From assembly GCA_016791105.1 (NCBI GenBank), contig JAEUNM010000108.1:1-64000 (forward strand): a stretch of DNA of 64,000 bases, in the 5' to 3' direction. The stretch comes from Rhodocyclaceae bacterium. Lineage in GTDB: Bacteria; Pseudomonadota; Gammaproteobacteria; Burkholderiales; Rhodocyclaceae. The notes below the pieces were generated by a model, which worked only from the letters and a program-made list of their open reading frames with translations, was not told where the DNA came from and ran no database searches. Positions 27,226 through 33,601 of the stretch are shown here, piece after piece (position 1 is the stretch's first letter; each line of letters starts with the position of its first letter). The position numbers and the translations under genes were made by a program.

Positions 27226-27720
27226 ATTCTTGGCTACTCTCGCTGGTGGGTGGAGAATATCCTCCGGGTTTTCTTAAGAGGGAAGAAAATTTTCCAGTGC
27301 GTGGATATTCCAGTTCCAAAATTGTCGGTCACGTTGCATCGGAATACGCAGCTATGTAGCCCTTTCGAACCGCAAGCGTCTGCGGCAGCATTATCAGGAT
27401 TTTCCACGCGGGCGCACGGCGCGTCAAAATAAATTCTGCCTTGCCTGCCCAAATTACCCGAAAAGAACCGCAAATGGGTTGGCTGCCGCGCTCCAAGCGG
27501 AAGAATGATCCGCCTGCGATCCGAGCTTGTGTTGACTACATGCCACCGAAAATACTTCCTTCTCAGCGAAAAGTTTTTTCTTACAATATACAATCCACGC
27601 AGTACGTATGGCACACTGCTACTCTAATCGACGCCAGGAAGTGAGTGGCATTGTTGCCGAATGCCATTGTGACACCCAGCCAAGTTATATCCAAAAGAGC
27701 GAGCGCGTGGAGTAGTTCAT
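27226..27720. promoter_or_regulatory. Divergent region between the response regulator and flhD-like genes
   Basis: About 495 bases without a convincing gene. It is AT-rich around 27540-27600. It must contain promoters for the leftward regulator gene and the rightward flhD/flhC-like pair. No confident promoter or operator was recognised. Minus-strand frames are Arg/His-rich with no family match. Confidence 0.4.
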
Positions 27721-28173
27721 ATGGACGATCTGACGGTCTTGAATAACCGCATCGTGGCATACGCGGGTGGAAAGAACGTGAGCCTGGAAGCTGTGTTGAA
27801 TGTGTTGCCGGTTTGCATCGCAAAGTTCAAGCCCTCTGCGTTGCAGGTGATATCGGCGCTTCAAGCAATTCCAAAACAGAAGCTGGAAAATCGGGCCGAG
27901 GTCGCAGCCATCAACCATGAGTACCTTGCATTCGCGCGCCTGATCGCAAGGGACATAGGCCGCGGCTACTTTGACGGTCTCATTGTCCTCCACATAGACA
28001 TGGCGCAAGCGCGCGTTCTCGCCGAACTGTCCAACCAGCAAATTCAGGAACTGTCCGTGCGCTGGCGCGGTACGATTTTTGACGCTTCGGCCGCTGTTAC
28101 GCGAACGCTTCTACGCATGCATCCAGCCGCGTTGGCGCAGTACTCTGTGGCAATGCTCGCGGCCGCCGCGTAA
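27721..28173 (+). CDS. FlhD-like transcriptional regulator subunit
   Basis: A 150-residue protein resembling FlhD over its central part: AAINHEYLAFARLIARDIGR, then QARVLAELSNQQIQEL, corresponding to the FlhD helices that form the FlhD-FlhC contact. It is longer than enteric FlhD (about 116-119 residues), with an N-terminal extension of about 50 residues. ATG with GGAG 8 bases upstream. The call is supported mainly by the FlhC-like gene that follows after one base. No flagellar gene is in the window, so the pair may control something other than motility. Confidence 0.6.
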   Translation: MDDLTVLNNRIVAYAGGKNVSLEAVLNVLPVCIAKFKPSALQVISALQAIPKQKLENRAEVAAINHEYLAFARLIARDIGRGYFDGLIVLHIDMAQARVLAELSNQQIQELSVRWRGTIFDASAAVTRTLLRMHPAALAQYSVAMLAAAA

Positions 28174-28174
28174 G

Positions 28175-28828
28175 ATGAAGGAAATGTTGCCGGTGCGGCC
28201 AATTCCTGCGTCTGTACAATTCGACGACCCGATCTGGATAAGCAGATTTCTTGATCTTGCCGACCTTATGGTGTGGCTCGGTGGGAAGCCAAAGCTCATC
28301 TGCAGATATACCGGCCTAGCGCCAAAAGAAGTCGCGCTCCGATATAAAGCGCTTACCGGCCGAGAAGCACAAGCCGGACGGCTCCCGCAGTCAAAGCCCG
28401 GTCATTACGCCCTCCCCAGCAAGCACCGCGGCTTGGATTGGAACCTGCAGGCGGCGGCATTTGCCAGCATCTATCTCAGAATCGAGGCGGCTCTTACCGA
28501 ACCCGTCAACCGTGGTTGGCTCCTGGCGACGGCCTATCTTGCCTACCTTCGCCTGACAGACCCATTGCGGAACTCGATACGAGACCTGCAGCGACTGGAG
28601 TTCAATTCTGCCTATGATTTGATGACGCTTTTAGGCAGGGACAAGGACGGAAAATCGGCCCCACTCGAGTTGCGAAATTGCAATGTGTGCGGTACGAGCT
28701 ATCTCTATATAACAGGCTGGACAGCAAAGAGGCAGGCCTGTCCTATGTGTGGGATACAGCGACAACTAGAAACTCCCGCTGACAAGAGCCGAACATACTT
28801 TTCGCTGCGGCGCAGGAAATCAGCTTGA
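28175..28828 (+). CDS. FlhC-like transcriptional activator subunit
   Basis: A 217-residue FlhC family protein. Four cysteines (169, 172, 189, 192; CNVCG and CPMCG) have exactly the CxxC-16-CxxC spacing of the zinc site of E. coli FlhC. The N-terminal half has the FlhC-like helical region LMVWLGGKPKLICRYTGLAP and a WxxxxxAAAFASIYLRIE helix. Its Arg/Lys-rich C-terminus is also typical. The ATG at 28175 is one base after the flhD-like stop, so the two should be co-translated and form a heteromer. Target genes are unknown. Confidence 0.72.
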   Translation: MKEMLPVRPIPASVQFDDPIWISRFLDLADLMVWLGGKPKLICRYTGLAPKEVALRYKALTGREAQAGRLPQSKPGHYALPSKHRGLDWNLQAAAFASIYLRIEAALTEPVNRGWLLATAYLAYLRLTDPLRNSIRDLQRLEFNSAYDLMTLLGRDKDGKSAPLELRNCNVCGTSYLYITGWTAKRQACPMCGIQRQLETPADKSRTYFSLRRRKSA

Positions 28829-29005
28829 TCTGAAAATTCTGCGCGTACGCGGCCAGAGATATACTTTCGGCTCATCCGCACAATACCAATAGCTTACCTA
28901 ATATATTTTCTATGAGTTGCCGATGCAATTGCAGGTCGGTTGTATACCAGAGGCGCCTTGCCGCCTGCCTACAGTGGCATTACCTTCCCGCTTGAGCGTG
29001 TCGTG

Positions 29006-29455
29006 CTATCTGGATGCGATCGCCGATATTTCCAGAGCTACATCTTTGGGCAAGCGCGCAACTTGCACCGTAGCACGCGCGGGTGGATTGGCGCCGAAGT
29101 AAGCGCCGTACACTTTGTTCATTCTAGCGAAGTCCGAAATGTCGCGTAGGTACACCGTGGTACTGACGACGTTGGCCATGGTCAGCCCATTGGCAGCGAG
29201 AACGGCTGAAAGATTATCCATTACCTGCTTGGTTTGCTCTTCTACCGAGGAGCCGCTGACCTGTCCCGTACTAGGGTCGAGTGGTATCTGGCCAGAAAGA
29301 AATAACAGATTGCCAGTTGTAATGGCCTGGCTATAGGGCCCAATCGCGGCTGGCGCGTCTTTGGTCGAAACCGCAGAATTTTTTGGGATCGACGGACACG
29401 CAGTCAGGAGTAGGCAGCAAACAACGGCAAACACATCTGTTGAAAAGCGTCTCAC
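29006..29455 (-). CDS. RidA/YjgF-family protein with lipoprotein signal
   Basis: A 149-residue protein with a complete RidA (Rid) domain: AIGPYSQAITTGNLLFLSGQ, MDNLSAVLAANG and NPPARATVQVARLP with the conserved Arg. RidA proteins hydrolyse reactive enamine/imine intermediates of amino-acid metabolism. This one begins with a lipoprotein signal and lipobox LLTAC (Cys20), so it should be attached to the periplasmic membrane face, which is unusual for the family. The start is GTG at 29455 with GAGG 5 bases upstream. It sits close to a YheO-type PAS gene, a combination seen in amino-acid catabolic loci, although the two are 3.7 kb apart here. Confidence 0.85.
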   Translation of the reverse strand: MRRFSTDVFAVVCCLLLTACPSIPKNSAVSTKDAPAAIGPYSQAITTGNLLFLSGQIPLDPSTGQVSGSSVEEQTKQVMDNLSAVLAANGLTMANVVSTTVYLRDISDFARMNKVYGAYFGANPPARATVQVARLPKDVALEISAIASR

Positions 29456-29833
29456 GGGATCCTCAGGGAACGGCAGCTAAAGATGAAATTTTACATGCAA
29501 AAGTATCGGCCTCTGAAAGATCTCGTGCCCTGCATGGGAGACAGGTAGGTAGTCGTCGCAGAGTGCCGCGGGAGTAACTTGCTGCCGCGAACCGCGGGCA
29601 AGCGATTGACCGGTGAGTTTCCGCAACGCGAGGCTTTCCAGGACCCGAATGTTCTCCCAAAGCCCAGGGTTTCCCAAAGGTTTTCCATAATAGTACAACG
29701 TGACCTGGGGTAGCGCAGGGTTCGCAAGCCTCCTACGAAAGATTGAGCCTACGCCGGAGTCGCTCTATGCCTCGGATCCGGGACGGGTGTAATCTGGCAC
29801 CCATCGGCAAGGTCCCGGACAATTCCGCCCACC
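29456..29833. promoter_or_regulatory. Divergent region between the RidA lipoprotein and DM13 genes
   Basis: About 378 bases with no supportable gene. A small inverted repeat GGGTG...CACCC lies near 29787, upstream of the DM13 gene. Promoters for both neighbours must be here but none is clear. Confidence 0.35.
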
Positions 29834-30301
29834 ATGAAAAAATTGATTCTTGTCCTGTCGCACCTGTTTGCGCTGGGGCTGGGTTTTGCACTCGGCGTGT
29901 ACATGTTGCCGATATTGATCGCACCGCCGGCGCCTTCGGCTGCGGAAGTGGCGGCGCAGGCGGCGTTGGCGCGCTACACCGGGAAGTTCCGTCGCGACCT
30001 CAAGGACAGCGACGCGCTGCACTGGGGTGAGGGCACGGTCACGATTGGGGCGAAACAGGTTGCATTCGAGGGGGAACTGGCGCCCGGGCCCGACTACAAG
30101 CTGTACTTTTCACCCCAGTTCGTCGAAACCGAGGCAGACTTCCATCGCCTCAAGTCGGGCATGGTGCGCGTAGGTGAAGTGAAGACCTTCCGGAATTTTC
30201 TGGTTCCGTTGCCCGATTCGGTCGATCCGTCACGGTACAACACCGTAATCGTGTGGTGCGAAACCTTCGGCCAGTTCATTACGGCTGCGCAATATCGGTA
30301 A
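29834..30301 (+). CDS. DM13-domain membrane-anchored protein
   Basis: A 155-residue protein with an N-terminal transmembrane anchor (about 4-32) and one DM13 domain: DALHWGEGTVTI, ELAPGPDYKLYFSP, then VIVWCETFGQFITAAQYR. DM13 domains have been proposed to take part in redox or electron-transfer functions; the single conserved Cys in VWCE is present. Orientation suggests the domain is periplasmic. It is a single gene with a hairpin after its stop. Substrate and partner are unknown. Confidence 0.85.
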   Translation: MKKLILVLSHLFALGLGFALGVYMLPILIAPPAPSAAEVAAQAALARYTGKFRRDLKDSDALHWGEGTVTIGAKQVAFEGELAPGPDYKLYFSPQFVETEADFHRLKSGMVRVGEVKTFRNFLVPLPDSVDPSRYNTVIVWCETFGQFITAAQYR

Positions 30302-30305
30302 TTTC

Positions 30306-30324
30306 CTGCCCCAGGTTCGGGCAG
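30306..30324 (+). terminator. Possible terminator hairpin after the DM13 gene
   Basis: CTGCCC (30306-30311) pairs with GGGCAG (30319-30324) around a 7-base loop, directly after the stop codon. There is no T-tract, so the call is weak. Confidence 0.35.
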
Positions 30325-31265
30325 ATGGATGCGGTTGGCAAGAATGTAGGAAGGTCCGCGCCTGGATGCTTTCGTTCGATGTTCGACACATGCGAGCCGC
30401 GAGCCTGTATCGGCTGGCGGCACATCGTCGGCGCCGCATGGTCGCGAAAGCGTATGCTCGGGACGATCACGATTGCGGGCACCGAGAAGCATCACCAGCA
30501 TGGATCCGGGATGGTACGGGCGCGCGTGAGGCGCGCCGGCACGCTTGACCTCATGACCGCGCGATGCGACGCCGCGATCCATGCATCCTCGATGATTCCG
30601 CTGCCGAGGACGGCTTCTGCGCCATTTGGCTGAAATGCGGCGACGCATCCCCGGCGCGCTACCCATGGTGCATGTCGCCCGCGCACGAAAACGCCGGCAC
30701 TGAACCGATCATCTCTCACCGATCGCAGCGCGCGACCCGTACGAACTGTCGCGCTGACCGCAGCAGCGCGGCCCGCGTGCGGTGCGGCCCAGCATCCGCT
30801 TGGCGAAGCAGTCGTGGTCCAGTCTGGCGCGAGGATCTGATCCTGTTGCGGGCCTGTGCGCAACCGGAACTGTGCGTCCAATAGAGTTAGGAATATCGGC
30901 AGAGCGCCGGCCAGGCGTGTCGCCTTAGTCGGCCTGAAAATGCTCGGCGGGGCAAGCTTTTACGTACAGTTATTGCACTCCGTATGTGGTCACGAGTGTA
31001 ACCCGGTGCCCCGGGAACACCCGCTGACCTGGCGCTTTCGGTCCAAGCACCGCGCGCGTTCGAGCCAACACCGCGTCGAAATATTTTACACGGCTCGCTG
31101 GCCATCCCCGCCCATCGAAAATTACATACGGGTAATCATGGGCTTGCCCGTTTGGCATGATTTATGCTCTGATGTTCGGGAAACGCCGATTTTCCAAGAG
31201 AAATTCGGCGTGCAGCGATGCTGGCACTTAGCCGGTATAACGATGTGCTTCAAGGAGAGAAATCC
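30325..31265. other. 0.94-kb region without a supportable gene, ending in the PEP-CTERM promoter
   Basis: Frames in both directions are rich in Arg, Ala and Cys and show no family motif or credible ribosome binding site, so none was called. The sequence may be a decayed gene. The right end holds the sigma-54-like promoter (31153-31168) and a strong ribosome binding site for the PEP-CTERM gene. Confidence 0.4.
31153..31168 (+). promoter_or_regulatory. Sigma-54-type promoter upstream of the PEP-CTERM gene
   Basis: TTGGCATGATTTATGC has the invariant -24 GG (31154-31155) and -12 GC (31166-31167) exactly 10 bases apart, with TGGCA matching the -24 consensus. It lies about 100 bases upstream of the PEP-CTERM start. 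In several proteobacteria PEP-CTERM genes are controlled by RpoN with the PrsK/PrsR pair, which supports the call. No PrsR-like gene is in the window. Confidence 0.6.
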
Positions 31266-32120
31266 ATGTCTGGAAAATATGCGCGCGCCACGCGAACGCT
31301 GCGCAATAGTCTGACTGTGGCCGCGATGGCGGCTGCGGTAGCCGCTCCATTTGGCAATACGGCTCAAGCCGCTTGCCTGACCAACAATGCGGATGGGGTC
31401 GGAAATCCGGTATTCGGCGCAACGGTTGGAACGTTCGTCGGGCTAGGCATAGACCCCAACACCACCTGTATCGAAAATTCGGTCTGGACCGACCCGGCGA
31501 ATTTCGGGCTGGGTACCTATGTAAAAGGCGCGGATGGCTTCGGCACCGCGACCAATCCCACCGTGCTGGGCGCATACGACGGCTCCGGTTCCGCTGCCGC
31601 GAACGCCAATGGACGCGACTTCGCCTGGGTTCAGGATGCCGGTAACCAGGGTACTTTCAACGGTGCGACGGGTGGTGCTCCGTCGCAGGGCATCGTTTGG
31701 GATTTGGGCGGTCAAGCCAATCAGGTCGCGGTATTCGTGTTCGTCGATCACGACCCGGTACCAGGCGAAGTTCTGGAAAATACGGCCTGGTTGTCCAATG
31801 ATGCAAATGCAGCCGATGGCGGCTGGACGCAGGCGCAACTGGTGCACGTCTACGGTGGCGGTTGGTCGGCCGACCCCAATATCGCGGACGGCTTCGTGGC
31901 TGTGTATCAATTGCCGAGTGCGCAAACCTTCCGCTACGTATCGGTTACCTGGGGCGGACCCGGTGCGATCGTGCGTGACGGCGACAATGAAATCGATGCC
32001 GTGGGCGGCCTCACCGAGCGCGGTACGGGCGTAATTCCCGAACCCGCCACCATGGCGCTGGCCGGCCTCGGCCTTGCCGCTCTGGGCGCAACACGGCGCA
32101 AAACCCGCAAAAACGTCTGA
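31266..32120 (+). CDS. PEP-CTERM sorting-signal protein
   Basis: A 284-residue exported protein. It has a signal peptide (SLTVAAMAAAVAAPFGNTAQA) and a Gly/Asn/Asp-rich body without a known domain. The C-terminal sorting signal is IPEPATMALAGLGLAALGAT followed by RRKTRK, the PEP motif, hydrophobic helix and basic tail recognised by exosortase (EpsH). Such proteins are linked to exopolysaccharide or floc matrices. The ATG at 31266 follows AAGGAG by 8 bases; an upstream in-frame start would obscure the signal peptide. No exosortase gene is in the window. Confidence 0.92.
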   Translation: MSGKYARATRTLRNSLTVAAMAAAVAAPFGNTAQAACLTNNADGVGNPVFGATVGTFVGLGIDPNTTCIENSVWTDPANFGLGTYVKGADGFGTATNPTVLGAYDGSGSAAANANGRDFAWVQDAGNQGTFNGATGGAPSQGIVWDLGGQANQVAVFVFVDHDPVPGEVLENTAWLSNDANAADGGWTQAQLVHVYGGGWSADPNIADGFVAVYQLPSAQTFRYVSVTWGGPGAIVRDGDNEIDAVGGLTERGTGVIPEPATMALAGLGLAALGATRRKTRKNV

Positions 32121-32125
32121 TCCCG

Positions 32126-32151
32126 CGCGCGCCCCACCCGGGCGCGCGTTT
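32126..32151 (+). terminator. Rho-independent terminator of the PEP-CTERM gene
   Basis: CGCGCGCCC (32126-32134) pairs perfectly with GGGCGCGCG (32140-32148) around a 5-base loop, followed by TTT. It lies 5 bases after the stop codon. Confidence 0.75.
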
Positions 32152-32299
32152 CAAATGCGTGGCGCCACGACCCCCCACCGCGGGCGGTTGCGGCGCCGGT
32201 TGCGCAGGCCCCTGCGGCGAATTACCGCGCCCCCACATTCGCCCTGTGCTTACCGCACAGCGCCTCAGCCAATCATTTCCACACCCAGGCGGCACAGGC

Positions 32300-33364
32300 T
32301 CATTTTCCGGTCGTTTTGGCCGTATCCAGACTGCCGTCCGATTTCGGGTAAGTGACCACGCCCCAGGGCAGTTTGTATCCTTCCAGCGTGTCCAGCACCT
32401 TGTAGTCCTTGGCGTCGATCACCAGCACGGAATCGGAACGGCCGCAGGCCAGGAGTACTTTTTGTTCATCCGGCGTGAAGCTGAAATGCCAGCAGCGCTT
32501 GCCCACCGGTATGGCGGCCAGCGGCGCCAGGCTGGCGGCATCGAATACCTGTAACTTGTTGCCGCGCGACGCGGCGACCCAGATGGTCCGCCCCTCGCGG
32601 TCGAACGCGACGCCATAAGGGCCTTTTTCCGTGCTTACTGACTTGATCACCTTCAGGTCCGCATCCAGCACCAGGAAATTGTCGGAATTTTCCAGGGTCA
32701 CGACGTAAGTTCTTCCGTCCGGCGAAAGCTTGATGCCGCGCGGGCGGCTGCCGTGGCTGGAAATATTGATGGTCTTTTGCAGTTTGTAGGTGGCGAGGTC
32801 GTACACGCCTATGGTGTCCGTCCCCTCGTTGGTTACGACCATGCGCTTGTGGTCGGGGGAAAATTCTATGCCCTCGGTTTCCGGCGAGGCCTTCATGCGC
32901 GCCACCACAGCGCCTTTTTGCAGATCGATTACGGCCACCTCGGCCGGGGTGGCGTCGTCATCGGCTTCTTTGTGCCCCGCGGCGGGCGGTTTGCCGGTGG
33001 AAGACGGTTCATACGTGACGAAAGCCAGCTTGCCATCTGCCGACACGCGCAGAAATTCCACATTCTTGCCGACCGGTATGCGCTTCGTTTCCTTTAACTG
33101 CCTGGTGTCTATCACCGAGACGTCGGCCGTTCCTTGATTGGCCGTGAGCAGCCAGCGCCCATTCGGCGTGATGCCTATGCCGCGCGGATCCTTACCGACA
33201 GCGACTTCGCCGGCCGGCTTGAGGGTTGCCAGGTCCAGCACGCTTACGCCTCCGCCCTGATTTGTCACGTAGGCGACATTGTCCGGAACGCTGCCACCCG
33301 CTCCCAGCACCAGCGGCGAAGCAATGCAGGCCAGCATGGCGGTCGCCATGCGCAGTGTGTTCAT
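32300..33364 (-). CDS. Exported YncE/YVTN-type beta-propeller protein
   Basis: A 354-residue protein with a signal peptide (MNTLRMATAMLACIASPLVLG) and repeated propeller blades, each with a VSVLDLATLKPAGEVAVG or GIGITPNGRWLLTANQG-type sequence (YVTN repeats). It resembles YncE and cytochrome-d1-like propellers, which are often periplasmic scaffolds or binding proteins; there is no haem motif. A charged insertion (HKEADDDAT) lies in the third blade. The ATG at 33364 is one of three close in-frame candidates (33376 ATG, 33370 TTG, 33364 ATG); a strong GGAGG sits 12 bases upstream of it, so the exact start is uncertain. Confidence 0.85.
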   Translation of the reverse strand: MNTLRMATAMLACIASPLVLGAGGSVPDNVAYVTNQGGGVSVLDLATLKPAGEVAVGKDPRGIGITPNGRWLLTANQGTADVSVIDTRQLKETKRIPVGKNVEFLRVSADGKLAFVTYEPSSTGKPPAAGHKEADDDATPAEVAVIDLQKGAVVARMKASPETEGIEFSPDHKRMVVTNEGTDTIGVYDLATYKLQKTINISSHGSRPRGIKLSPDGRTYVVTLENSDNFLVLDADLKVIKSVSTEKGPYGVAFDREGRTIWVAASRGNKLQVFDAASLAPLAAIPVGKRCWHFSFTPDEQKVLLACGRSDSVLVIDAKDYKVLDTLEGYKLPWGVVTYPKSDGSLDTAKTTGK

Positions 33365-33601
33365 GTTCAAGCTCATCCTCCTTGGATGGGGCACCCGGCT
33401 CGAGCCTCCGCGGCGCCTGTGATCTATCTTGTTTTGTTCGGAATCGCCCGCAATCGGCGGCGCTACGAAAGTGGTCCATTTTTCCGGCCATTCGTTCCGT
33501 TGGCGATCCGCCGGCTGCCCGAGCGTAATGCGCAGGCGCAGCAAAGTTGGCGAGGATGGTGTACGAAGGCTGGCTTGCGAACTGCGCAGCCGGTGCGAAG
33601 C

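Noticed and set aside
30492..30884. Two overlapping frames of about 106-129 codons on opposite strands
   Set aside because: Rich in Arg, Ala and Cys without a family signature; neither is clearly the coding strand, so no gene or pseudogene was called.
32158..32169. 12-base palindrome CGTGGCGCCACG after the PEP-CTERM terminator
   Set aside because: Short GC-rich palindromes occur by chance in such DNA, and no regulator or neighbour suggests an operator.
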